Assembly (NCBI GenBank): GCA_035504415.1
Contig: DATJRY010000011.1
Location: 496,001-560,000 of the forward strand
DNA from: Candidatus Sulfotelmatobacter sp.
GTDB taxonomy: Bacteria; Vulcanimicrobiota; Vulcanimicrobiia; Vulcanimicrobiales; Vulcanimicrobiaceae
Reading direction: 5' to 3'
DNA: 64,000 nt
This document shows positions 10,201 to 15,873 of this stretch, in pieces. Every line of letters begins with the position of its first letter. The first letter of the stretch is position 1. The notes below the pieces were generated by a model. The model was not told the origin of the DNA, ran no database searches, and saw only the letters and a program-made list of their open reading frames with translations. The position numbers and the translations under genes were made by a program.

Positions 10201-10220
10201 ACAGCCAAAGCCGTTAGAAT
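10192..10220 (+). promoter_or_regulatory. Transposase promoter (leaderless transcript)
   Basis: TTGACG (10192-10197), a 17-base spacer and TAGAAT (10215-10220). The transposase ATG is at 10227, seven bases after the -10, so transcription would start at or next to the start codon. This agrees with the absence of a ribosome-binding site. Confidence 0.65.
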
Positions 10221-10226
10221 GGGGAC

Positions 10227-11165
10227 ATGGGACTGCCGGTTCCGTCCACCCTCCTAGAAGCCGTTCGCGCCTTTGCCGATCCGCAGGTCGCGCACGACTT
10301 TTTTGTCGCGATCCGGTGGCCCAATGGGATGGCCTGCCCGCGGCCGGGCTGCGGATCGGCCGACGTAGCTCCGATCAAGGGGCGCAACGCCTGGCGGTGC
10401 CGCGAGTGCGACCGACAGTTTACCGCCAAGGTCGGAACGATCTTTGAAGACTCTCCGATTGGCTTCGACAAGTGGCTCCCGGCCATGTGGCTGCTCTCAG
10501 CGGATCGCAACGGCGTCTCTTCTTGCGAGGTTGCTCGGTCCCTCGGCGTCACGCAGAAGACCGCGTGGTTCATGTTGCACCGTCTTCGCCTCGCCATGCA
10601 GACCGAGACGTTCGAGAGGCTGACCGGCGAAGTCGAGGCCGACGAGACGTACGTCGGCGGCAAAACGCGGCGCGGCGTTCCGAAGGCCGTTCGCATCGGC
10701 AAAGCCGGTAAGAAGGCGAAGCAGGACGCGAAGACCGTCGTCATGGGAAGGCGCGAGCGCGGAGGTCGCGTCCGCGCGATGGCGGTCAAAGACAACCGCA
10801 GGACGACGCTACTGCCTATGCTGTTTCCGCACCTCGAACGCGGTGCGGTGCTCTACACCGATGCGCTGAAGTCCTACGCCGACGCGCGGGAAGCGTACGT
10901 CCACCAAGTCATCGACCACAGCGTGGCGTACGTCGAAGGTCGCGTTCACACGAACAACATCGAAAACTTCTGGAGCGTGCTGAAGCGCACGCTCGGCGGC
11001 ACTTCGTCGCGCCTCGGCCGTTCCACCTCGACGCGTACCTTTGACGAGCAAGTCTTCAGGTTTAAATGAGGCGAGAATACCGACGGCCCGCGTTTTACCA
11101 AGGCGCTCAAAGGTGTGGACAGGCGCCGCCTCACATGGAAGGTTCTGATTTCAAGAAATGCGTGA
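10227..11165 (+). pseudogene. IS1595-family transposase, decayed at the C-terminus
   Basis: The open frame runs 10227-11069 (280 aa), but homology continues in the same frame to the stop at 11163-11165. The N-terminus has a zinc ribbon (ACPRPGCGS, WRCRECDRQFTAK). The catalytic core shows GEVEADETYVGG, LYTDALKSY and RVHTNNIENFWSVLKR, matching DDE/N residues of the family. Damage: a 1-base loss near 11001 and a 1-base gain near 11038 scramble the conserved PFHLDAYLDEQ segment between them. Then TGA at 11067-11069 interrupts FRF(N)..ENTDGPRFTKAL, after which GVDRRRLTWKVL continues normally. The core residues survive, so the stop-shortened product might retain partial function, but I call it a pseudogene. 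Confidence 0.8.
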
Positions 11166-11208
11166 CTGAGACGTCGTGCGCGATTGTGTGCCGACCGGGT
11201 TCGGCAGG

Positions 11209-11565
11209 CTAGGGGTCGTCGTCGGTAAATGGCATTTCTAGCTGTTCTGCTTCGTGTTCGAGGTATTCGTCGGGTGGAACAGCCTCGATGGCTAGCAAGT
11301 GCCCTTTACCGTCGCCCTCGAATCGAAGGAATGTGCGCGTCGGCGGGATCACGTGCCCGTCTATGACCCGCGATTCAAGGCGAACGACGAGGACGTTCGT
11401 GTCCGGTATAACCGGGATTCTCACCTGCTGGCGCTCGGCCCGCTCAAGTAGCAATTCGATAGCGTGCAGGTGATCATCCATCACCCGCTGGTCAGGACAC
11501 AGCTTAGCGCAGTCTGCCTCGAATGTTTCTTCGAAGACTAGGCTGGGGAAGCGTTGCTGCTCCAC
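11209..11565 (-). CDS. Putative toxin partner of the Panacea-type antitoxin, 118 aa
   Basis: Unrecognised protein starting at GTG 11565 and overlapping the upstream Panacea-domain gene by 28 bases, an arrangement typical of toxin-antitoxin pairs. It has a helical first half (ADCAKLCPDQRVMDDHLHAI, LLLERAERQQVRIPVIPD) and a strand-rich second half (NVLVVRLESRVI, TRTFLRFEGDG, GHLLAIEAVPP), ending in an acidic tail. There is no signal peptide or membrane helix. Known Panacea antitoxins neutralise many unrelated small toxins, so the toxin call rests on gene order only. It is carried inside the transposon. Confidence 0.5.
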   Translation of the reverse strand: MEQQRFPSLVFEETFEADCAKLCPDQRVMDDHLHAIELLLERAERQQVRIPVIPDTNVLVVRLESRVIDGHVIPPTRTFLRFEGDGKGHLLAIEAVPPDEYLEHEAEQLEMPFTDDDP

Positions 11566-12116
11566 CCGCGCTCTTTTGCTAGTTCGATGCCACGCCGGAT
11601 ATCGCTAGGCTTGGCGACGTCGCCGTCGATGTCAAACAGCGCGGTATAGTACGGGATTTCCTCACCGTAATCCGCCAGACGCCAGCCGAGAAGCTTGTGT
11701 GTCATATCGCGCGTTTGGCCAGCCGACATGTCACGAAGCGCGTCGATGATCTGATCTACGAATTCGACTTCCTCAACTCGATAAAGCCCGTCAAGCTGCG
11801 CTTCGCGCTTCGGTACTAGGCGCTTCTGCGCGCGGAAGGGCAACCGCCGAATATCAATGGTCGCGGCCTCATCGCGAACAAGGGAGACCTGAGCCGGAAG
11901 CAGCGTGCGGGGCGCGGGCCCATGATCTAGCTTCGTGTACTCGGCCCCCGTGAGGGACTTTCCCGTGCGGAGGTACCACAGCGCGTCCGCATAGTACAGA
12001 ATCTTGTTTAGCTTGGTCGCGCCAAACGTCGGGTTATCGCGCTCTTTCGTCGCGATATGCAGCATCATCTCGCGCAGCTTCGCGTACTTGTGCGCTTTCG
12101 TCGGTTGCGTGGGCAT
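11538..12116 (-). CDS. Panacea-domain (DUF4065, SocA-like) antitoxin, 192 aa
   Basis: Contains the Panacea/DUF4065 pattern: TKLNKILYYADALWYLRTGK near residue 33, then GAEYTKLDHGPAPRTLLPA and GWRLADYGEEIPYYTAL. Members of the family include the phage-type GepA proteins and the SocA antitoxin, and act as antitoxins or proteolytic adaptors. ATG 12116 has a full AAAGGAGGTGA about nine bases upstream, far stronger than host-gene sites. The gene precedes and overlaps the 118-aa partner, so they form one operon. It probably helps the transposon to be retained, which is inference from context. Confidence 0.8.
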   Translation of the reverse strand: MPTQPTKAHKYAKLREMMLHIATKERDNPTFGATKLNKILYYADALWYLRTGKSLTGAEYTKLDHGPAPRTLLPAQVSLVRDEAATIDIRRLPFRAQKRLVPKREAQLDGLYRVEEVEFVDQIIDALRDMSAGQTRDMTHKLLGWRLADYGEEIPYYTALFDIDGDVAKPSDIRRGIELAKERGWSSNASPA

Positions 12117-12283
12117 TTTGAGTAGTCACCTCCTTTCGCTTGCTTAATCTCTAAGGCCAGCGAACGTCGCCTCGTGGTTCTTTAAGTCCTCCTAATTAGC
12201 TAAAGAACACGTGTGTATAACGTTGTCAAGCCCCCTTAAAGTTGCGAATCGTTCGCAAATAAGGCCTGTGGCGCCTGGATGTC
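12117..12283 (-). promoter_or_regulatory. Leader and promoter region of the Panacea operon
   Basis: On the minus strand TTGACA (complement of 12224-12229) is the best -35; the -10 some 17 bases on is weak. The palindrome ACACGTGT (12207-12214) overlaps this promoter and is a candidate operator. A second GGAGG (near 12190) has no start codon after it. A perfect 7-bp hairpin, TTGCGAA-TCG-TTCGCAA (12242-12258), lies between this operon and the 52-aa ORF. Confidence 0.35.
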
Positions 12284-12442
12284 TCAGACGGCTGGCTTCT
12301 TCGGCTTGGGGCCGCGCCTGACGCGAGGCTCTACCTTGCGGCGGGCTTCCAGGATGTCCACCTCGGGCTTCGTGACTCCCGCGATCGCCGAGACGAACCG
12401 CTCAAAAAGGCTTCGTGGCGGTTTCTCCGAGGGCTTATTCAT
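12284..12442 (-). CDS. Small basic protein, 52 aa, transposon passenger
   Basis: ATG 12442 is preceded by GGGGGAC and, further up, a TATTCT -10-like hexamer. The product starts MNKPSEKPPRSLFERFVSAI and ends with a strongly basic tail (RRKVEPRVRRGPKPKKPAV). The tail could bind nucleic acid. No family is recognised. The longer plus-strand frame over the same bases has no ribosome-binding site. Codon use is plausible, but the gene is short, so the call is tentative. Confidence 0.45.
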   Translation of the reverse strand: MNKPSEKPPRSLFERFVSAIAGVTKPEVDILEARRKVEPRVRRGPKPKKPAV

Positions 12443-12556
12443 CGTTGTCCCCCAGAATAGCACGGCCGGTACGCGAAGTTGTTGCCGAAATGTTTCCGGG
12501 CGCCTGGGCGTCTGGTTTCACATCGCGCCCGGCTTGAAGTAGCGACCAAGCGAGCC

Positions 12557-12589
12557 AACGGCGCCGCCGGGATTCCCGGCGGCGCCGTT
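12557..12589. repeat. Perfect 16-bp inverted repeat, GC-rich
   Basis: AACGGCGCCGCCGGGA, one central T, then its exact complement. It could form a very stable hairpin in RNA or a cruciform in DNA. No T-tract follows on either strand, so it is not a typical intrinsic terminator. Confidence 0.8.
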
Positions 12590-12613
12590 CTGCCGATGGC
12601 AGCGGGAATCCTC

Positions 12614-12640
12614 CCGGTAGTACCGGAATACTGCTATCAT
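12614..12640 (+). promoter_or_regulatory. Palindromic operator and -10 ahead of the RHH-like gene
   Basis: CCGGTA-G-TACCGG (12614-12626) is a perfect 13-base palindrome sitting just upstream of a TATCAT hexamer (12635-12640), 36 bases before the ATG. The position fits autoregulation by the RHH-like protein; this is inference. Confidence 0.4.
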
Positions 12641-12675
12641 GAAGCTGCTATGGACCCGGTTTTGAGAGCGCCGCC

Positions 12676-13164
12676 ATGTCTGCTGGCGCCGCTCTCCTCG
12701 CCCCCTCCGACCCTCGGGACGTGGACAGCGTCCTGCTTCGCGTCCCCGCGGGTCTTCGCCGACGGATCGTCGAGAAGGCTAAGGAACACGGCCTTAGCCA
12801 GAACGGCTTCATTACCGCGTCGATGCTTTACTCGGCAGTCGTCTTTGGTGAACTGCCAAGCGTCGGCGTACCAACGAACGCTGTTACACTCTTCAAAGAG
12901 ATGAGCCGAGCAGTCGCTGAGAATGACGCCGTCCTGCATACGATAGACGAGCGCGATTGGGTCGATGTGCGACCCATCATCGAGCTGTTTGCCGAGAGCA
13001 CCCTCGTCGCGGGTGTCAAAGCGCGTCGCGATCCCGGCTCGAACCGGATCGCGTTCACGTTTCATTTCACGAAGACCGGTGCGGCGGCATGGGAGGTCTT
13101 CGGGCCTATGTTCAAAGGGGCGGCCGACGCGCTCGACCGATTGCGCGCCTTCCCAGCGGCATAG
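12676..13164 (+). CDS. Ribbon-helix-helix-like protein, 162 aa, transposon passenger
   Basis: Starts at ATG 12676. Residues about 16-50 read as a strand plus two helices (DSVLLRVPAGLRRRIVEKAK then EHGLSQNGFITASMLYSAVV), the layout of Arc/MetJ-type DNA-binding domains. The remaining 110 residues are an unrecognised alpha+beta domain (WVDVRPIIELFAESTLVAGV, NRIAFTFHFTKTGAAAWEVF). No toxin partner lies next to it on the same strand. It may regulate its own promoter, which carries a palindrome, or transposon functions. Confidence 0.55.
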   Translation: MSAGAALLAPSDPRDVDSVLLRVPAGLRRRIVEKAKEHGLSQNGFITASMLYSAVVFGELPSVGVPTNAVTLFKEMSRAVAENDAVLHTIDERDWVDVRPIIELFAESTLVAGVKARRDPGSNRIAFTFHFTKTGAAAWEVFGPMFKGAADALDRLRAFPAA

Positions 13165-13218
13165 CGAAGAAGGAAAGCGCGCGACCGCTATCAAACCGTG
13201 AAATCCGGCGAGAAGTTG

Positions 13219-13290
13219 GTGGCGGTAGCTCAGTGGTAGAGCGAGGGCCCAGTAAGCCCGAGGCCGGGGGTTCGATTCCCCTCCGTCACC
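13219..13290 (+). tRNA. tRNA-like gene, predicted anticodon AGT (Thr), non-canonical
   Basis: Folds as a cloverleaf by hand. Acceptor GTGGCGG (13219-13225) pairs with CCGTCAC (13283-13289), with one G-T. The D-arm is GCTC/GAGC (13228-13242). The anticodon stem AGGGC/GCCCG has four pairs and an A-G mismatch at its base, with loop CCAGTAA (13249-13255). The variable loop is AGGCC and the T-arm GGGGG-TTCGATT-CCCCT. Oddities: the universally conserved T33 is C, AGT is a rare bacterial threonine anticodon, the discriminator is C, an eighth pair (G13218-C13290) extends the acceptor, and no CCA is encoded. It may be a decoy or degenerate tRNA and not a working one. Confidence 0.6.
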
Positions 13291-13397
13291 CCTCGCCGGC
13301 GATGTACCGATATCGCGCAGCGATATATGGCCGACCTCACTACCAAGTCTCAGCTCGCGCGACTATCCTAACCATTACTGGGCCCTCGCTCTACCAC
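13233..13397. repeat. 23-bp perfect inverted repeat: tRNA-like D/anticodon arm and its downstream complement
   Basis: Bases 13233-13255 (D-loop to the end of the anticodon loop) are exactly complementary to 13375-13397, 119 bases downstream. A read-through transcript could pair the anticodon arm with the distal copy and destroy the cloverleaf. The spacer holds the acceptor 3' half and a small hairpin, ATATCGC-GCA-GCGATAT (13310-13326). Confidence 0.85.
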
Positions 13398-13406
13398 GGT
13401 AGACCG

Positions 13407-13450
13407 AAAGCAACAGGCGCCTCCACGATTGGAGGCGCCTGTTGCTTTTT
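13407..13450 (+). terminator. Strong intrinsic terminator after the tRNA-like unit
   Basis: A 19-bp perfect stem (13407-13425 with 13430-13448), loop CGAT, followed by a run of five T. It ends the transcript carrying the tRNA-like gene and its complementary arm, just inside the right transposon end. Confidence 0.9.
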
Positions 13451-13513
13451 CCAGCGGATACTAAAGACCGGAAGGCCGCCCTGTCACCACGCCAGCGTAC
13501 CGCCCGACATCTA

Positions 13514-13535
13514 TTGCGTCAAGTATATAATAGCG
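13514..13535. repeat. Right terminal inverted repeat of the transposon
   Basis: Begins TTGCGTCAAGTATATAATAG. It is the inverted copy of 10179-10200 with one mismatch at the outer end, and is followed by ATTATACT, which nearly repeats the left flank. Confidence 0.85.
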
Positions 13536-13543
13536 ATTATACT
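13514..13543 (+). promoter_or_regulatory. Hybrid promoter of boxR, -35 inside the transposon end
   Basis: TTGCGT (13514-13519) in the terminal repeat, an 18-base spacer, then TATACT (13538-13543) in the flank. The -10 runs directly into TGCATGC, keeping one TGCA half site of the presumed BoxR operator. Confidence 0.5.
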
Positions 13544-13565
13544 GCATGCGAGAGCGATCGCAAGC

Positions 13566-14429
13566 GTGATAGTGCATTCCGACGATGAGGGCGCGTTCCT
13601 CGCCCGCCTCGGCGAGCGGGTGCGGGAGCTGCGTGCCCGGCGCGGGATGACGCGGAAGATCCTGGCCAAAGATTCCGGGGTCTCGGAACGCTACCTGGCC
13701 CAGCTCGAAACCGGCCAGGGCAACGCCTCGCTCCTTACGGTACGCCAAGTGGCGCGCGCGCTCGACGTCCCCGTCGAGGCACTGCTTGGCGACGACGGCG
13801 ACCCGCCCGAGCTGCGCGCCGCGATCGCCGTGCTGCGCGGGCTGCGGCCGGACCACCGCGGCGAGGCGCGCGAGCTGCTCGAGCGCACCTTCGCCAAGGT
13901 CGACCCGGCGTCGCGCGACGGCCGCATCGCGCTCATCGGCCTGCGCGGCGCCGGCAAGACGACGCTCGGCACGGCGCTGGCAGCGCAGCTCGGCGTGCCG
14001 TTCATCGAGCTCGACCGTGAGATCGAGCGCACCGCCGGCGTGCCGCTCTCGACGATCTTCGACCTCTACGGCCAGGCCGGGTTCCGGCGCCTCGAGCGCA
14101 CGTGCCTGGATCGCGTGCTGGCGGAGCACCCCCGGTTCGTCCTAGCGACCGGCGGAAGTCTGGTCTCCGAGCCGGCGACGTTCGAGCACCTGTTGGCGAC
14201 GTGCCGCACGATCTGGCTGCACGCCTCGCCGGCGGAGCACATGGAGCGCGTCGTGGCGCAGGGCGACATGCGCCCGATGGCCGGCAATCGCGAGTCGATG
14301 GCCGACCTGCAGCGCATCCTCGCCGGCCGCGAAGCGCTCTACCGCCGCGCCGACGCCGACGTCGACACCAGCCACCGCCCGATCGAAGAGAGCCTATCGG
14401 ACTTGATCGCCACAGGCACGACGCAGTGA
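13566..14429 (+). CDS. boxR: BoxR: XRE-family regulator fused to a shikimate-kinase-like benzoyl-CoA sensor domain
   Basis: 287 residues. Residues about 8-75 form an HTH_XRE domain (VRELRARRGMTRKILAKDSG, SERYLAQLETGQGNASLLTV). From about residue 118 comes a shikimate-kinase-like domain with P-loop IGLRGAGKTTLG, FIELDREIERTAGV and LATGGSLVSEPATFEHLL. In Azoarcus-type BoxR/BzdR this domain binds benzoyl-CoA, which releases the repressor. The start may be GTG 13566 or GTG 13572; neither has a good ribosome-binding site. It faces the boxD operon across the transposon, and a block of unrelated genes separates it from boxC. Confidence 0.9.
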   Translation: MIVHSDDEGAFLARLGERVRELRARRGMTRKILAKDSGVSERYLAQLETGQGNASLLTVRQVARALDVPVEALLGDDGDPPELRAAIAVLRGLRPDHRGEARELLERTFAKVDPASRDGRIALIGLRGAGKTTLGTALAAQLGVPFIELDREIERTAGVPLSTIFDLYGQAGFRRLERTCLDRVLAEHPRFVLATGGSLVSEPATFEHLLATCRTIWLHASPAEHMERVVAQGDMRPMAGNRESMADLQRILAGREALYRRADADVDTSHRPIEESLSDLIATGTTQ

Positions 14430-14473
14430 AAACTGCGGGATGAAGTCGGTTTGACGAGGAACCACGAGCTCTA

Positions 14474-14707
14474 ATGGAGCGGTCGTACGCGGTCGTGCTT
14501 GAACCGGAGGCGGAAGGAGGCTATTCCGTTCACATTCCTGCGTTTCGCGGTGCGCATACTCAGGGCGAGACTGTGGACGAATGCCTCGCGAATGCTCGCG
14601 ATGTTATCGAAGCGTATGTCGACGTGCTTACAGAACGCGGCGAACCGATTCCGCCGTCCGACGTGGCAGCCACAATTGCCGTCAACGTACCTTCATCTGC
14701 TGCCTGA
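14474..14707 (+). CDS. hicB: HicB-like antitoxin, 77 aa
   Basis: Contains the partial RNase H-fold of HicB: SYAVVLEPEAEGGYSVHIPA, GETVDECLANARDVIEAYVD, then ERGEPIPPSD. The family neutralises HicA, an mRNA interferase. ATG 14474 lies 44 bases after boxR on the same strand, so it may be co-transcribed with boxR. Short HicB forms lack a DNA-binding tail, as here. Its probable partner hicA lies next to it but on the opposite strand, converging, which is unusual. Confidence 0.82.
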   Translation: MERSYAVVLEPEAEGGYSVHIPAFRGAHTQGETVDECLANARDVIEAYVDVLTERGEPIPPSDVAATIAVNVPSSAA

Positions 14708-14722
14708 CTAAGGGAACTGTTC

Positions 14723-14953
14723 TTATAAAAGTTCGCGCAATTGTTCAACAGTGAGGCCGCTATCCTCTAACAGCGCGGCAAGCGTACCACGTTTTATCGT
14801 AACTCCCTTGTGCACATGAACCGATACCATGCGGCCGCCCTCGGGATGCCGCATGATATGTGCGCTGCCGCGAACGCGCACAATGAGAAATCCCGCACGT
14901 TTCAAGGCGCGCACGAAACGCTGCCCGTCCAGGGCCGGAAGCTTTTCACTCAT
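14723..14953 (-). CDS. hicA: HicA-like mRNA interferase toxin, 76 aa
   Basis: Double-stranded-RNA-binding-like fold of HicA/YcfA: ALDGQRFVRALKRAGFLIVR, GSAHIMRHPEGGRMVSVHVH, KGVTIKRGTLAALLEDSGL. In HicA the key His sits in the GSxH segment; the pattern here is GSAH. It converges on hicB with a 15-base gap. Upstream on the same strand, 54 bases away, ends the unknown 153-aa gene, so the three minus-strand genes may form one operon with hicA last. Confidence 0.82.
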   Translation of the reverse strand: MSEKLPALDGQRFVRALKRAGFLIVRVRGSAHIMRHPEGGRMVSVHVHKGVTIKRGTLAALLEDSGLTVEQLRELL

Positions 14954-15007
14954 CGGACAGCCATCGATAGTTCCGCATTAGTATCTCGTAGAAGATTCAC
15001 GACTCCA

Positions 15008-15469
15008 TCACCGACCTCGCAAGCGCCGAATGACGAATTGCACCGATTCGTGAACGGCGCGTGACGAGAGGTGCCCAAGGATCTTTGGCTCGTGAGGATC
15101 TGGCGCTCCACTATATGCGAAGTGCACAACTCCAGCCGAATTGGCTATCGAGACCGTTCGTCCATTCGCGGCAAGAAGCAGAGGCTCGCGTAAAGGATGC
15201 TCGACGTAGAGATTTTCTATCGCGGCGCGCACGCGTGAAGTCACTCTGTCGGCGAAATCATCGAAGCTGATCGGGGCGACCGGCGATAGGTCAACGCCGA
15301 GTTCGAACAGCTTGGCCGCGACGGCCGCCGCAGACGCATCGGGTAAGTCTGAGCGTAGGAAGACCCACTCTTCTGGTGCCGGACTTCCAGGCAAAGACTG
15401 CGCTGGCCAGAGACGCACGGGGAACGGATCGCTTTCTTCTTCGTGACCGTTCGTGCGGTTCAGTAGCAT
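15008..15469 (-). CDS. Hypothetical protein, 153 aa, coupled to an RHH-like gene
   Basis: The chosen ATG at 15469 overlaps the stop of the upstream gene as TAATG, a classical coupling signal; a longer frame from 15568 would overlap that gene by 100 bases. The product has no recognised domain. It contains EEWVFLRSDLPDASAAAVAA, SFDDFADRVTSRVRAAIENL and a strand-rich end (RTVSIANSAGVVHFAYSGAP). The small RHH-like protein upstream and hicA downstream suggest a toxin-antitoxin-like or defence-type accessory unit, but this is inference. Confidence 0.55.
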   Translation of the reverse strand: MLLNRTNGHEEESDPFPVRLWPAQSLPGSPAPEEWVFLRSDLPDASAAAVAAKLFELGVDLSPVAPISFDDFADRVTSRVRAAIENLYVEHPLREPLLLAANGRTVSIANSAGVVHFAYSGAPDPHEPKILGHLSSRAVHESVQFVIRRLRGR

Positions 15470-15762
15470 TACGAGAATGAAGCCGCCGTATTGCCGCGGT
15501 GCGTGAGGATTGCTAATCGAATCCTCTCGGCCCATCTCTTCTCCGAGGAGATACCAAAAAGCCGCCATCCATCCAGCACGAGATGCAGCCCTGCGCGCGA
15601 GGCGATGCCGCTGAATGAGACCTGCTGCTCATGTTCGGGAAGTGCAAGAAGCCGTTGGAGAGCCAGCTCCGTAATCGATGAAACGGTCGCGCCGTCAATC
15701 CGCCTAGCATGCTGCCCGAGCCGGTGCGCGAGTGGATCTGCTATGCTGACGGAGATCTTCAC
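15469..15762 (-). CDS. Ribbon-helix-helix-like small protein, 97 aa
   Basis: Begins VKISVSIADPLAHRLGQHAR at GTG 15762, then TVSSITELALQRLLALPEHE: a strand followed by two helices, as in RHH antitoxins and regulators. The C-terminal half (SFSGIASRAGLHLVLDGWRL) is unrecognised. Its stop overlaps the next start as TAATG, so both proteins are likely made together. The longer frame to 15810 lacks a ribosome-binding site. It is part of the accessory block between boxR and boxC. Confidence 0.5.
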   Translation of the reverse strand: MKISVSIADPLAHRLGQHARRIDGATVSSITELALQRLLALPEHEQQVSFSGIASRAGLHLVLDGWRLFGISSEKRWAERIRLAILTHRGNTAASFS

Positions 15763-15873
15763 ACTGACGGCTTTGCATAATGCTACTCGATGATCTACCG
15801 GTAGGAACACAAGGAACTCACGCTTGCTTGCCTAGCGAACACGGCCCTCAAAGCACATGTGCATGCGAGGCGG

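Larger units (their letters stand above)
12443..12675. other. Intergenic region of the transposon with palindromes
   Basis: I find no convincing gene here. It holds the divergent start regions of the 52-aa ORF (minus) and the RHH-like gene (plus), the 33-base palindrome at 12557-12589 and the CCGGTA-G-TACCGG element at 12614-12626. Confidence 0.5.
10179..13535. mobile_element. 3.36-kb IS1595-type transposon with passenger genes inserted in the box control region
   Basis: Bounded by 22-bp inverted repeats (10179-10200 and 13514-13535) that differ only at the outermost base. They are flanked by the direct repeats ATTATACC (10171-10178) and ATTATACT (13536-13543), consistent with an 8-bp target duplication carrying one change; 8 bp is usual for IS1595. 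Contents in order: decayed transposase, PanT-like/PanA-like pair, 52-aa ORF, large palindromes, RHH-like gene, tRNA-like gene with inverted arm, strong terminator. GC content is visibly lower than in the host genes. Because the transposase is broken, the element is probably immobile unless complemented. Confidence 0.8.

Noticed and set aside
13219-13290. tRNA as the attachment site of an integrative element
   Set aside because: No integrase is present, and the tRNA-like gene lies inside the transposon and not at a boundary.
10179-13535. The two 21-22 bp copies as duplicated BoxR operators
   Set aside because: They are exact inverted ends with matching flanking direct repeats, one contains the transposase -35, and they lack TGCA-N6-TGCA; terminal repeats explain them better.
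15470-15568. Longer version of the 153-aa protein from 15568
   Set aside because: It overlaps the RHH-like gene by 100 bases, whereas ATG 15469 forms a clean TAATG coupling.
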